64,000 nucleotides of DNA from CALAMC01 sp964459465 (GCA_964459465.1 CAYWLR010000001.1:310001-374000), one strand, 5' to 3'. Positions 51,603 through 60,344 are shown, numbered from the stretch's first letter. Numbers and translations are program-made. Notes: generated from the letters alone by a model not told the origin.

Positions 51603-52742
51603 ATGCTTGACGGACCCGCCTCACGAGTAGCTATTACCTCCTGCGAGGGGTATGACCCCGCGCTTTTATCCCAAAAAATACCCGAATCGTTGTCTCTTGT
51701 CGGTGGCCTTGAGCAATTCATTACGCCGGGGATGAAAGTCCTGCTCAAGCCCAATCTGCTGTCGGCCAAAGAACCGCACCGGGCGATCACGACCCATCCC
51801 GAATTTATCGCCGCTGTGGCCCGCGAGGTCAAAAAACTCGGCGCTCATGTTATGGTGGGTGATTCTCCGGGCGGGGCCAAACGGGGCGTGAAACGCGTCT
51901 GGGACAATACCGGCATGAGTACTATGGCCGAGCGCGAGGGGATAGAGCTGGTCAGTTTCGAGGCTTCGGGTGTGGTCGAATTCAAAGTCAACGGAAAACC
52001 ATACTATCTGGCCAAGCCCGCCGTCGAGGCCGATTTTATAATCAGCCTGCCGAAACTCAAAACCCATGTTCTGACTCTTATGACCGGCGCCGTTAAAAAT
52101 ATGTTCGGTCTGATACCCGGATTCCGAAAAGGCAATTATCATAAAGAAGCCCCGAAACCGTCTGATTTCGCGCAAATAATTGTCGATATTCTGTCCCTGT
52201 GCCCGCCGGGATTAACCATTATGGATGCCATTGTGAGTATGGAAGGCGATGGGCCTTCATCGGGAAAACCGCGCCAGACCAATCTAATTTTGGCCTCAAC
52301 CGACCCGGTGGCGATCGATACGGTGGCCTGCGAGATAATGGGCTTGAATCCGGCCAAGGTTGCAACCATAACGACCGCCTGTGATGCCGGGCTGGGAATC
52401 GGCTTTATTGAGGCCATAGAGATTGTGGGACAAAGGCTTGCCGATGTCAAAATTGTCGATTTTGAACTTACCTCAAACCGCAAACTGGAGCTTATACCCG
52501 CTTTTTTGGCCAAAATGATTGCACCCTATGTCTGGGTACGACCAGCGATTACGGCGGATATCTGCACCAAATGCAATACCTGCGTTAACTCGTGTCCTAC
52601 TAAAGCTTTAAGCGGTTCCAACGGTGAAATCCCGCGATATGATTACGAATTATGCATTAATTGCTGGTGTTGCCATGAGTTGTGCCCCTCAAAAGCGGTT
52701 TTTGTAGATCGTAGCTGGCTGGCTCGCAAATTTATCCGATAA
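51603..52742 (+). CDS. DUF362 protein with C-terminal 2[4Fe-4S] ferredoxin domain
   Basis: 379 residues. The DUF362 core runs to about residue 295 (MKVLLKPNLLSAKEPHRAIT, GDSPGGAKRGVKRVWDNTG, LPKLKTHVLTLMTGAVKNMF). It is followed by two ferredoxin motifs: CTKCNTCVNSCP and CINCWCCHELCP. The family couples an iron-sulfur electron supply to an unknown core activity and often has a redox role. ATG 51603 sits next to a weak Shine-Dalgarno sequence. Length and domain order are typical of the fused form. Confidence 0.9.
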   Translation: MLDGPASRVAITSCEGYDPALLSQKIPESLSLVGGLEQFITPGMKVLLKPNLLSAKEPHRAITTHPEFIAAVAREVKKLGAHVMVGDSPGGAKRGVKRVWDNTGMSTMAEREGIELVSFEASGVVEFKVNGKPYYLAKPAVEADFIISLPKLKTHVLTLMTGAVKNMFGLIPGFRKGNYHKEAPKPSDFAQIIVDILSLCPPGLTIMDAIVSMEGDGPSSGKPRQTNLILASTDPVAIDTVACEIMGLNPAKVATITTACDAGLGIGFIEAIEIVGQRLADVKIVDFELTSNRKLELIPAFLAKMIAPYVWVRPAITADICTKCNTCVNSCPTKALSGSNGEIPRYDYELCINCWCCHELCPSKAVFVDRSWLARKFIR

Positions 52743-52781
52743 ATTGTTGTGCGCAAAAACTGCGTTGTCGAAACTTTGTGC

Positions 52782-52810
52782 TTGACAAAGCATTAGGGAT
52801 TATGTAATGT
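52782..52810 (+). promoter_or_regulatory. Candidate promoter of the small exported peptide gene
   Basis: A perfect TTGACA (52782-52787) is followed by TGTAAT 15 bp later (52803-52808) or TAATGT at 17 bp. Transcription from here would leave an mRNA leader of about 120 nt before ATG 52934. Confidence 0.45.
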
Positions 52811-52842
52811 GTGGGTAGCAAAAATTGCGACCAGAAAAACCG

Positions 52843-52904
52843 CTTGCCTTGGGCTGGCTGGAAAAGACATCGTAATTCGATAGCTAAACACCACAAAAGG
52901 CAAG
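52843..52904 (+). promoter_or_regulatory. Structured leader of the small peptide gene
   Basis: An 8-nt segment CTTGCCTT (52843-52850) is complementary to AAGGCAAG (52897-52904), with an inner ATCG/CGAT hairpin (52869-52881) between. The right arm ends just before the AAGGAGG Shine-Dalgarno sequence at 52919-52925, so folding could affect translation. No known riboswitch class is recognised. Confidence 0.35.
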
Positions 52905-52933
52905 AGGTCAGAAGCATGAAGGAGGCGAATTTG

Positions 52934-53281
52934 ATGAAACTGGCTAAAGTATTAACGCTGTGTATGGCGCTAATCCTGGCATTTGTTTTCATCAGCGCCC
53001 CGGTGGCCATTTCCGGCGGTGGTTCTACAGACAAACATCCGTGGGATGAGGATGGTATCGGCAACGATGGAAATCGTGGAGGATTTAACGGCTACATTCC
53101 CGGCGGAGAGGATAATCAGGATGATCCTGATGCGGCGGTCTGTGGTACTGGAGTTATCTGGCTGGTCCGGAACATCAGTGTGCGCAATATCGTGCAAATC
53201 GTCACCTTATACAAGGGTGCTACTGTCAGGTCCGACCGAGGCGAAACAAATACGGGATCCAAAAAAGTGAGCGTCAGGTAG
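52934..53281 (+). CDS. Small exported peptide of unknown function
   Basis: 115 residues. A signal peptide (KVLTLCMALILAFVFISAPV, cut near AIS-GGG) is followed by an acidic, Gly/Asp/Asn-rich segment (DKHPWDEDGIGNDGNR, GEDNQDDPDAAVCGTG). A hydrophobic tail, ISVRNIVQIVTLYKGATVRS, closes the protein. A single Cys lies in the mature part. ATG 52934 has AAGGAGG 8 nt upstream; longer in-frame starts at 52811 and 52916 add basic residues before the signal and are less likely. It is followed 37 bp later by a sigma54-type regulator gene, so the two may be linked. No family is recognised. Confidence 0.75.
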   Translation: MKLAKVLTLCMALILAFVFISAPVAISGGGSTDKHPWDEDGIGNDGNRGGFNGYIPGGEDNQDDPDAAVCGTGVIWLVRNISVRNIVQIVTLYKGATVRSDRGETNTGSKKVSVR

Positions 53282-53318
53282 TATGATGTAAGGATAGCCA
53301 TTTAACCCAAGTACTATT

Positions 53319-56252
53319 ATGAACCTAGCCTCTAACCGCAAAAACTCCCTCGATGCCAGACTATTGGAAATTGAGGAATTGTATCGCCAGGGGAAGTCTG
53401 ATATCGCGGGACAGCAGCTCCAAGCTCTGATTTCTTCCGGTTATGAACCAGATGTAGAGAATCGGGGCGTGTTCAAATCGTTGGTTGCCAATTTCTATTT
53501 GCAGAGCGGCGATTATGATAAGGCTGTGTCACTTGGTGAGGAAGCCTACCGCTTGATGGCTTCCACGGCCTATCATAAACGCGTCGGACGTGTCCAATGG
53601 CTTCTGTATAAAGCCTATGCCGATATCGGCAAAATCCGCGAAGCCGAAATCCATATCCATGACGCCTACGCCTCATTTCGCCGGTGCGACGACCGGGAAG
53701 GAATGATCGATGCCTTAAGCGGCATGGGTCGTCTGGCCTATGACCAGAGTGATTTTGTGCTTGCGAAGAAATATGTCATGGAGGCCATTGAGCTGTCACG
53801 CGGTGAAAACTTGCGGATGGTTCGGCTGGTCGGTAACCTCGGCCGTATCGAAATTTTCATCGGTGACTGGACCGAAGCCGAAAGCCATTTGCGCGATGCC
53901 ACTCGTCTGGCCCATGAAATGGGCCGGACGATTTCGATTATCCGGGGTCATTTGTCACTGGGTTACCTGTATTTAAGGCAACGGCAGTTTATCATGGCCT
54001 CGCGAGAATTGAAATCGGCGGCGCTTCTGCTTAAGGATCATCCCAGCCCCGTCGATGAAAATATCCTCATGGAATATGAAGGCGAACTGGCTTTGGAAAT
54101 GGGCGATGTTATCCGGGCCAAGACGATTATTACCGAGGCCTGCAGCGAGGCGCGCAAAATCGCGCCCGATTCCAACATGGTGTCGCAGAACACTCGTCGC
54201 CTGGCTCAAATCGAAATGGAACTGGATAATCATGAAGAGGCTCTCAAACTGGCCCAGAAGGCTCTGGATTTGGCCAATAAGCTGGGTGAAGCCGGTGAAA
54301 TCGGATTAAGCCAGATACTAATCGCCAGTATCTTTTCGATGCGCGGCGATCATGACAACGCCGTGGATCACGCTCTGGACGGATTGGATATATTGCGCAA
54401 GGTCGGAGATCAATATGATATCGCGCGCTCGCTTTTAACTCTGGCGCGGATTTATATCAACTGCGGCGATAAATCACGAAGCAAAATCGAAAAAACATAC
54501 GACGAGGCCTTCCGGCTATTCAACAAGCTTAAACTCTTTTACTGGTCAGCCGAGACGCGTTTTCAGCAAGGCGTGTATTTCTGCCATAAGGGCGACATAT
54601 CGTTCGGTTTCAGAAAACTCCATGAAGCCGAAGCCATTTTCGATAAAATTTCTGAGCGAACAAAGATCAGGAGTGTCCGCCACTATCTGCAGGATTTATC
54701 GCGCAAGGCCGTCGAACTGGCGGTATCGCCCGAAAACGAATTTAAGATTTTCGGCAATTATTTCTCCGATTCCGAATACCGTGAATTGAAATCCGGTCAA
54801 ATTGAGGAAATTATAAGGATTTTGTCGAAGCGAACCGGGGCGCACCGGATTATCGTTTACAACAATAAGAATGAAAATAGCTCGCAGTTGTTTTCCAGCA
54901 TCCCGCTCACGGATCATCAAAAAAGGAAATTCGTTCAACAGTTAAGTGATTTGCTGGGCGAGGAAATCAATACGGATAAGCCGACCCTGCTTCTTGATTG
55001 TCGACGCGACCCATTTATCAATGAGCTTTTAAAGCCGGATGTTGATAAAGCCGTCGCGACCGTTATCGTCACGCCCCTTTTGCTGGGCGGAGAAGTCACG
55101 GGATATATTTATCTTGACCGCCAGTCATCCAACGGCAATCTGACGCCTTTCGGGCAGAATGAGCTTAACTTTGTGGTTGGATTCGCCGACCTGATTTCGT
55201 TCAAGGTCGCCGAATACGATAAGGTCCTGCTTGAAGAAGACAACAAGCGGCTTAAGGCCCAGTTGCTGGAAGAAGCGGTTTTTCCCAATATCCTGACCCG
55301 CAACAAGGCCATGCTGGAAATGTTGTCTCGGGTTCAGCAGGTGGTCGATTCGAGTATTTCCATATCAATTACAGGCGAAACGGGATGTGGCAAAGACCTT
55401 CTGGCCAAAACCATTCACTACAGTTCAAACCGCCGGGAAAAAAGGTTTATTTCGGTCAACTGCGCGGCGTTACCGGAAACCTTGCTGGAATCCGAGTTGT
55501 TCGGCCACAAGAAAGGAGCCTTCACCGGCGCCGATCGGGATAAGACCGGCCTGTTTGAGGAAGCCGATGGCGGGACATTTTTCCTTGATGAGATCGCCGA
55601 TATGCCGCTTTCCATACAGGCCAAGGTCCTGCGAATTCTCGAGGAGAAAGAGATCGTCCGTCTGGGCGAAACCAAACCCCGTAAAGTTGATGTCCGCATT
55701 ATTTCCGCCACCAATAAAGATTTGAAAACCGAAATGGAAGGCGGCCGTTTTCGTTCTGATTTGTATTACAGATTGACCGCGCTGTGTTTCCCGATCCCGC
55801 CTCTGCGTGACAGGAAAGAGGATATCCCATTGCTGGTGAACCATTTTGCCGAAGGCCGGGTCAAATTTACGCCGGAAACCATGAGGTACCTGATCGCTTT
55901 TGATTGGCCGGGCAATGTTCGCGAACTGGAGAACGAAGTCAAAAAACTGGTGTTGCTGGCCGGAGAATCCGGGCCGGTGGAGCCAGCGCTTTTATCCGGG
56001 AAGATTCTATCGCAGGCCGAATCTTTTGAAACGGAAAATCTCGACATCGATACTAATATAAATTTCAATAAAGAATTCTCGCTGTATGATTATCTGGCCG
56101 AGTACGAAAAACGGTTTATCATTCAGGCCTTGCGTAATCAGGGCGGCATAAAGAAACACGCCGCCGCTTTTCTGAATATTCCCGAGTCGACCCTGCGGCT
56201 GAAAATCAAGCAATACGATATCGACCTCAAGAATATTAACACGATTCATTGA
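53319..56252 (+). CDS. TPR-GAF sigma54-interacting transcription activator
   Basis: 977 residues. A TPR-rich sensor region (about 1-450: repeated ALSGMGRLAYDQSDFVLAKK, NTRRLAQIEMELDNHEEALK patterns) is followed by a GAF-like domain (about 495-640). The AAA+ domain begins near 655 with Walker A TGETGCGKDLLAKT, GAFTGA loop (KKGAFTGADRDK), Walker B FFLDEIADMP and R-finger region GRFRSDLYYRL. A C-terminal HTH_8 (QALRNQGGIKKHAAAFLNIP) follows. An intact GAFTGA means it can open sigma54 promoters. It has no receiver domain, so TPR and GAF modules probably sense a partner or small ligand. It is directly downstream of the exported peptide gene. Confidence 0.92.
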   Translation: MNLASNRKNSLDARLLEIEELYRQGKSDIAGQQLQALISSGYEPDVENRGVFKSLVANFYLQSGDYDKAVSLGEEAYRLMASTAYHKRVGRVQWLLYKAYADIGKIREAEIHIHDAYASFRRCDDREGMIDALSGMGRLAYDQSDFVLAKKYVMEAIELSRGENLRMVRLVGNLGRIEIFIGDWTEAESHLRDATRLAHEMGRTISIIRGHLSLGYLYLRQRQFIMASRELKSAALLLKDHPSPVDENILMEYEGELALEMGDVIRAKTIITEACSEARKIAPDSNMVSQNTRRLAQIEMELDNHEEALKLAQKALDLANKLGEAGEIGLSQILIASIFSMRGDHDNAVDHALDGLDILRKVGDQYDIARSLLTLARIYINCGDKSRSKIEKTYDEAFRLFNKLKLFYWSAETRFQQGVYFCHKGDISFGFRKLHEAEAIFDKISERTKIRSVRHYLQDLSRKAVELAVSPENEFKIFGNYFSDSEYRELKSGQIEEIIRILSKRTGAHRIIVYNNKNENSSQLFSSIPLTDHQKRKFVQQLSDLLGEEINTDKPTLLLDCRRDPFINELLKPDVDKAVATVIVTPLLLGGEVTGYIYLDRQSSNGNLTPFGQNELNFVVGFADLISFKVAEYDKVLLEEDNKRLKAQLLEEAVFPNILTRNKAMLEMLSRVQQVVDSSISISITGETGCGKDLLAKTIHYSSNRREKRFISVNCAALPETLLESELFGHKKGAFTGADRDKTGLFEEADGGTFFLDEIADMPLSIQAKVLRILEEKEIVRLGETKPRKVDVRIISATNKDLKTEMEGGRFRSDLYYRLTALCFPIPPLRDRKEDIPLLVNHFAEGRVKFTPETMRYLIAFDWPGNVRELENEVKKLVLLAGESGPVEPALLSGKILSQAESFETENLDIDTNINFNKEFSLYDYLAEYEKRFIIQALRNQGGIKKHAAAFLNIPESTLRLKIKQYDIDLKNINTIH

Positions 56253-56287
56253 CTCGAATTTTTTTAAATCTTTTTGTTGCCGAACGA

Positions 56288-56293
56288 TATAAT
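56288..56293 (+). promoter_or_regulatory. -10 box candidate for the lysine-rich micro-ORF
   Basis: A perfect TATAAT lies 51 bp upstream of the 21-codon ORF and directly after the sigma54-regulator gene. No matching -35 at 16-18 bp is seen. Confidence 0.4.
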
Positions 56294-56343
56294 ATTTTTG
56301 TACATATGGTTCGACCATAACATATATCGGGAGGTTGAACGTT

Positions 56344-56409
56344 ATGCCCGGAAAGACCCCGGTTAAAAAGGAAAAGAAAAAACCCAAAAAGGAAAAGAAG
56401 GGAAAATAG
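56344..56409 (+). CDS. 21-residue lysine/proline-rich micro-ORF
   Basis: ATG 56344 to TAG 56409: MPGKTPVKKEK, then KKPKKEKKGK. Eleven of 21 residues are Lys. A strong Shine-Dalgarno (GGGAGG) lies 10 nt upstream of the ATG, and a dedicated terminator ends 68 bp downstream. The gene is too short for standard prediction. It could bind nucleic acid or acidic proteins (inference). A spurious ORF is possible, but the signals on both sides argue for expression. Confidence 0.55.
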   Translation: MPGKTPVKKEKKKPKKEKKGK

Positions 56410-56449
56410 CTGACGGCTTGTTTTCCCGGGGATTTTTCTTATGATTCAT

Positions 56450-56477
56450 GCTCCTCGCCTGCGAGGAGCTTTTTTTT
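56450..56477 (+). terminator. Terminator after the micro-ORF
   Basis: An 8-bp stem GCTCCTCG / CGAGGAGC with CCTG loop, followed by eight T (56470-56477). It isolates the micro-ORF region from the HIT gene. Confidence 0.92.
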
Positions 56478-56551
56478 GACAAAAGAACCATTTTTCCGAT
56501 AATTCCGCAAAACCATTTGGCATCTGACCGGATTTTCTTTATCTTCATTTC

Positions 56552-57073
56552 ATGCGTGAAAAATACCTGTGGGCTCCCGACCGGGCCGAATACATTCTTG
56601 GTCCCAGGGAAAAGGGGTGCATTTTCTGCAATGCCCTCAAAATGAAAAACGACAACAAGGCTTTAATCGTTTACAGGGGTCCTAAAATATTCGTCATCAT
56701 GAATAAATACCCGTATAACTCCGGACACGTCATGGTCGTGCCGTACCGTCATACGGGGACGATTCTGCGGCTGGACGACGATGAATCCCTGGAAATGATG
56801 CAGGTTATTAAACTGACCGTCAAAGCAATTAAGAAATCGCTCAACCCGGAATCGTTCAATATCGGCATGAATATGGGGCGTGGATCGGGCGCGGGAGTAC
56901 CCGGCCACATGCACATGCATATCGTCCCGCGCTGGCCGGAGGATACCAGCTATATGCCCGTGATCGGCAAAACCAGAGTGGTTTCTTTCGGGCACGATTT
57001 GATTTACGGGATGCTAAAAAAAGGGTTTGACGAGGTATGCCCCGGCGAAAAATCCCGACCAAAGCAGAGCTGA
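56552..57073 (+). CDS. HIT family nucleotide hydrolase (Ap4A-type)
   Basis: 173 residues. The histidine triad is VPGHMHMHIVPRW (H119, H121, H123). Upstream is the zinc-linked pair CIFC (C23, C26), and the fold shows NSGHVMVVPYRHTG. The family hydrolyses dinucleoside polyphosphates or AMP-linked nucleotides, clearing byproducts of aminoacyl-tRNA synthetases. Its last 37 bp overlap the start of the aconitase-fold gene, suggesting translational coupling. HIT domain assignment is firm; substrate is not. Confidence 0.9.
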   Translation: MREKYLWAPDRAEYILGPREKGCIFCNALKMKNDNKALIVYRGPKIFVIMNKYPYNSGHVMVVPYRHTGTILRLDDDESLEMMQVIKLTVKAIKKSLNPESFNIGMNMGRGSGAGVPGHMHMHIVPRWPEDTSYMPVIGKTRVVSFGHDLIYGMLKKGFDEVCPGEKSRPKQS

Positions 57074-58656
57074 TTCAGCTTCAGAAATTATATAAAACCG
57101 ACGAGAAAATTGCCGAGCGGCTGGGTAATGTTTCTCCTCAATTGGTCGCCTATTGGCGCCGCAAAAAAAATATCCCGAAACACTCCTTCCCGAAATTTTC
57201 GGAACCGGAAGTCCGGGAATTGTGGGAACGCTACGGCGATGATTATCGTTGCGGACTGGAGTTGGGGCTTTCCAAAGCCGCCTTTTACAACTGGCGGCGG
57301 CGCTACGGAATCAAGCAGAAGCCGGCCTTTCTGAAATTGGAGCAGCTCGAACTCGACCTGGGTGCACCCAGTAAAAAACCGGGTCGGAAACACCTTTTCG
57401 GGCAACAAACCATCATTCAAAAAATGCTGATGTCCTCGGCCGGACGGGAAGACATAGTCCCCGGCGATGTCATCGCCTTTGAGCCCGACCTGGTTATGGC
57501 GCACGTCAACGCCGTGGAAGTTATTGCCGCCTTTAAAAACAACGGTCATAGCCACGTCTGGAACGCCGGACGAATCGCCATATCCATGGATTGGCGCTCG
57601 CGTCCCCCGGAAAATAATCATGCCGGCTACCAAAAAACGATTCGCGATTTTGTTCGCGTCCAGAATATCCGGCATTTTTTCGATTTCCGGGAAGGGGTCT
57701 GTCACCAGGTGATTCTTGAAAAAGGCCTGGTTCTGCCCGGCCAGATGGCCTTGGGGACCGATACTTTAACCACCGTTTATGGAGCCATCGGAGCCTGTGG
57801 TCTGAAAATCGATATTGCCGCCATGGCCGCCGTATGGGCCAATGGCAGCTACTCTGTGACCGTTCCGGAAACCATTAAAATCATCATCAATGGCAAGATG
57901 CCGCACGGTGTCGGCGCGCGCGACGTGGCCATGTTCATCGTCCGCAAGCTGGCGGCCAGCGGCGCCAAAGGCAAAGCGGTCGAATTTTACGGCTCGGCCG
58001 TGACCCAGATGACGATTTCCGACCGGGTGGCGTTAAGTACCATCGCCGCCGAAATTGGCGCGGTGACGACCATCTGTCCTTTCGATACCGTTACGCGCCG
58101 GTATTTTGTGAATCGCACACATATGCCGTTTCGTCCGGCCCTGTCCGATAAGGATGCCGTATATGATGAGTCGTATGAGTTGAATATCGATCAGATTCGG
58201 CCGCAGATCAGCGGCCCTTATCCGGAGACCGTCGTCAGATCGGTCGGGGAGGTGGGCCAGGTGCCGGTGCACCATGTCATAATTGGATCGATCACGACCG
58301 GTCGCTTTGACGACCTCCGCGTCGCCGCGGACATCATCAAGGGACATCAAGTGCATCGAGATACGCAATTGTATATCTTTCCCGGGTCGCGGTCGATTTA
58401 CCTGGAAGCCGTCAAGAAGGGATTGATACGGGCTTTTCTGGAGGCGGGAGCGATTGTTATGAATCCCGGCAGTGCCGGCGAATTTTTCCTGAATCAAATC
58501 CGACCATCGAGCGGCGAAGTCTGCCTGACAACTTCGGGGCAAAGTGATTTCGACCTGAATATAATAAAAGGAAGTGCTGTTTATTCGGTGTCCCCGGCGA
58601 CGGCGGCCCTGTCGGCCGTAAAAGGGGTCATCAGCGACCCCTCCGAAATTTCTTAA
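57037..58656 (+). CDS. Aconitase/LeuC-fold protein lacking Fe-S ligands, with N-terminal tandem helix-turn-helix
   Basis: 539 residues. The C-terminal ~420 residues align along their length with 3-isopropylmalate dehydratase large subunits (LPGQMALG, TTVYGAIGACG, GARDVAMFIVRKLAASGAKG, VEFYGSAV, IGAVTTICPFDTVTRRYF, DLRVAADIIKG, PGSRSIYLEAV). The cluster ligands are gone: GSCTN is GSITT (I419), and PGCxxC is PGSAGE (S479, E482). The DSH motif is TDT (241-243), and the SNRNF substrate Arg is lost. The first ~115 residues hold two HTH-like segments (LGNVSPQLVAYWRRKKN; LGLSKAAFYNWRRRYGI) and a basic linker. It is probably a pseudo-enzyme that binds DNA and perhaps a ligand. The frame is intact, so it is under selection. 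No LeuD partner is adjacent. Confidence 0.85.
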   Translation: MPRRKIPTKAELIQLQKLYKTDEKIAERLGNVSPQLVAYWRRKKNIPKHSFPKFSEPEVRELWERYGDDYRCGLELGLSKAAFYNWRRRYGIKQKPAFLKLEQLELDLGAPSKKPGRKHLFGQQTIIQKMLMSSAGREDIVPGDVIAFEPDLVMAHVNAVEVIAAFKNNGHSHVWNAGRIAISMDWRSRPPENNHAGYQKTIRDFVRVQNIRHFFDFREGVCHQVILEKGLVLPGQMALGTDTLTTVYGAIGACGLKIDIAAMAAVWANGSYSVTVPETIKIIINGKMPHGVGARDVAMFIVRKLAASGAKGKAVEFYGSAVTQMTISDRVALSTIAAEIGAVTTICPFDTVTRRYFVNRTHMPFRPALSDKDAVYDESYELNIDQIRPQISGPYPETVVRSVGEVGQVPVHHVIIGSITTGRFDDLRVAADIIKGHQVHRDTQLYIFPGSRSIYLEAVKKGLIRAFLEAGAIVMNPGSAGEFFLNQIRPSSGEVCLTTSGQSDFDLNIIKGSAVYSVSPATAALSAVKGVISDPSEIS

Positions 58657-58668
58657 ACAAAAGACCCG

Positions 58669-59937
58669 TTAATCTTTCATCGACTGCAGGAATTTCTCGT
58701 TGTTCTTGGTTTTTTTCATGCGGTCGATCAAAAATTCCATCGCTTCGATCGGGCTCATTTCGGCCAGGAATTTGCGCAGAATCCATACTTTCGTCAGGAC
58801 ATCCGGCGGCATAAGCAGTTCCTCCTTTCGGGTAGAACTGCGATTGATATCCATGGCCGGGAAAATTCTCCGGTCGGATAGACGGCGGTCCATAACCATT
58901 TCGAGATTACCGGTGCCCTTGAATTCTTCGAAAATCACTTCATCCATGCGTGAGCCGGTTTCGATCAGGGCCGTCCCGATAATGGTCAGCGAGCCGCCCT
59001 CTTCGATATTTCGCGCGGCGCCAAAAAAGCGTTTGGGTTTGTGCAGGGCGTTGCTGTCCACACCGCCGGACAGGATTTTGCCGGAGTGCGGAACCACCGC
59101 GTTGTGGGCGCGGGCCAGACGGGTGATACTGTCAAGTAAGATGACAACATCGTTGCGATGTTCAACCAATCGTTTGGCCTTTTCCAGAACCATATCGGCC
59201 ACCTGCACATGGCGGTCGGCCGGTTCATCGAAGGTCGAGGATATCACTTCGCCTTTAACCGAGCGGCGCATGTCAGTAACTTCTTCCGGTCGTTCGTCAA
59301 TCAAAAGCACGATGAGTTTGACATCGGGATGGTTGGTCGTAATCGAATTGGCAATTTTCTGCAGGATGATGGTTTTTCCGGCCTTGGGCGGCGACGTTAT
59401 CAGCGCGCGCTGGCCTTTGCCGATCGGGGTCATGAGATCCATGATACGCGTCGTCAGATCGTCGGCATTGACTTCGAGTTTGAACGGTTCGTTGGGGTAG
59501 AGAGGAGTCAGATTGTCGAACAGCGTTTTGTGCTTGGCGATATCGGGGTCTTCGAAATTGATGGCTTCGATTTTGAGAAGCGCAAAATACCGCTCGTTGT
59601 CTTTGGGCGGACGAACCTGTCCGGAAATGGTGTCGCCGGTGCGCAGGTCGAAGCGTTTGATCTGCGACGGGGAGACATAAATATCGTCCGGTCCCGGAAG
59701 ATAATTGTAATTGGAGCTTCTCAAAAAGCCGTAGCCTTCGGACAGGATTTCGAGGACGCCTTCGGCAAAAATCATGCCCTCTTCTTTGGCCGACGTGGCT
59801 TCCATGATTTTGTAGATGAGTTCCTGTTTGCGCAGGCCGGAAATACCCGGTATATCGAGCGCTTCGGCGACCTGCGTCAGTTCCGCAATCGTTTTGGTTT
59901 TTAAATCGGCATTCTCAATGACCTGTGTCTTATCCAT
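58669..59937 (-). CDS. rho: Transcription termination factor Rho
   Basis: 422 residues. The N-terminal helical domain is followed by an RNA-binding cold-shock-like domain (LEILSEGYGFLRSSNYNYLP). The P-loop is SPPKAGKTIILQ, Walker B KLIVLLIDERPEEV, then VILLDSITRLARAHNAV and Q/R loop regions. It unwinds RNA from the transcription complex. Length and motifs are typical. It is convergent with the aconitase-fold gene, 12 bp apart. Confidence 0.97.
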   Translation of the reverse strand: MDKTQVIENADLKTKTIAELTQVAEALDIPGISGLRKQELIYKIMEATSAKEEGMIFAEGVLEILSEGYGFLRSSNYNYLPGPDDIYVSPSQIKRFDLRTGDTISGQVRPPKDNERYFALLKIEAINFEDPDIAKHKTLFDNLTPLYPNEPFKLEVNADDLTTRIMDLMTPIGKGQRALITSPPKAGKTIILQKIANSITTNHPDVKLIVLLIDERPEEVTDMRRSVKGEVISSTFDEPADRHVQVADMVLEKAKRLVEHRNDVVILLDSITRLARAHNAVVPHSGKILSGGVDSNALHKPKRFFGAARNIEEGGSLTIIGTALIETGSRMDEVIFEEFKGTGNLEMVMDRRLSDRRIFPAMDINRSSTRKEELLMPPDVLTKVWILRKFLAEMSPIEAMEFLIDRMKKTKNNEKFLQSMKD

Positions 59938-59987
59938 AACTGTCTCACTTTATTAGGAATTACTTTTTGTTCAAGCGACGGATGGAA

Positions 59988-60335
59988 CTACTTGAGTTCC
60001 TCGGTGGGAGCATCGCCCCAAAGTTTTTCGAGCGCGTAAAAATCCCGCGCCGATTCAAGGAAGATATGCACCACGACGTCGATATAATCGAGCAGAATCC
60101 ATTTCCCTCCTTTTGTCCCTTCGCGATGCCACGGTTTAATGCCCTTTTCAAGAAGGCCGTCATAAACGGCGTCGGCGATAGCCTTCACATGTATATCCAC
60201 GTTGCCGCTGACTATAACGAAATAGTCACATATGCTGGATATGCTTTTAATCTTGAGGATTTTGACATTGTTGCCTTTCTTGGAAAGGGCGAGTTTGCCC
60301 GCTTCGCGGGCAATTGCAAGCGGTGTCGATTTCAA
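59988..60335 (-). CDS. rsfS: Ribosome silencing factor RsfS
   Basis: 115 residues. Core: NVKILKIKSISSICDYFVIV, KPWHREGTKGGKWILLDYID, and VVVHIFLESARDFYALEKLW. RsfS binds ribosomal protein uL14 and prevents 50S-30S joining in stationary phase. A LytR_C-domain gene lies 9 bp upstream in the same orientation, a common neighbour in other genomes. Confidence 0.95.
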   Translation of the reverse strand: MKSTPLAIAREAGKLALSKKGNNVKILKIKSISSICDYFVIVSGNVDIHVKAIADAVYDGLLEKGIKPWHREGTKGGKWILLDYIDVVVHIFLESARDFYALEKLWGDAPTEELK

Positions 60336-60344
60336 TCCGGTTCT

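Noticed and set aside
52811..52933. A longer N-terminus for the small exported peptide
   Set aside because: It would place a basic, Cys-containing segment before the signal peptide, and the best Shine-Dalgarno sequence (AAGGAGG) precedes ATG 52934.
52741..52933. A sigma54 (-24/-12) promoter upstream of the peptide gene
   Set aside because: No GG-N10-GC with flanking consensus was found; the visible candidate is sigma70-like.
59158..59904. A 248-codon plus-strand open frame opposite rho
   Set aside because: Antisense shadow of rho; sequence has no recognisable domain.
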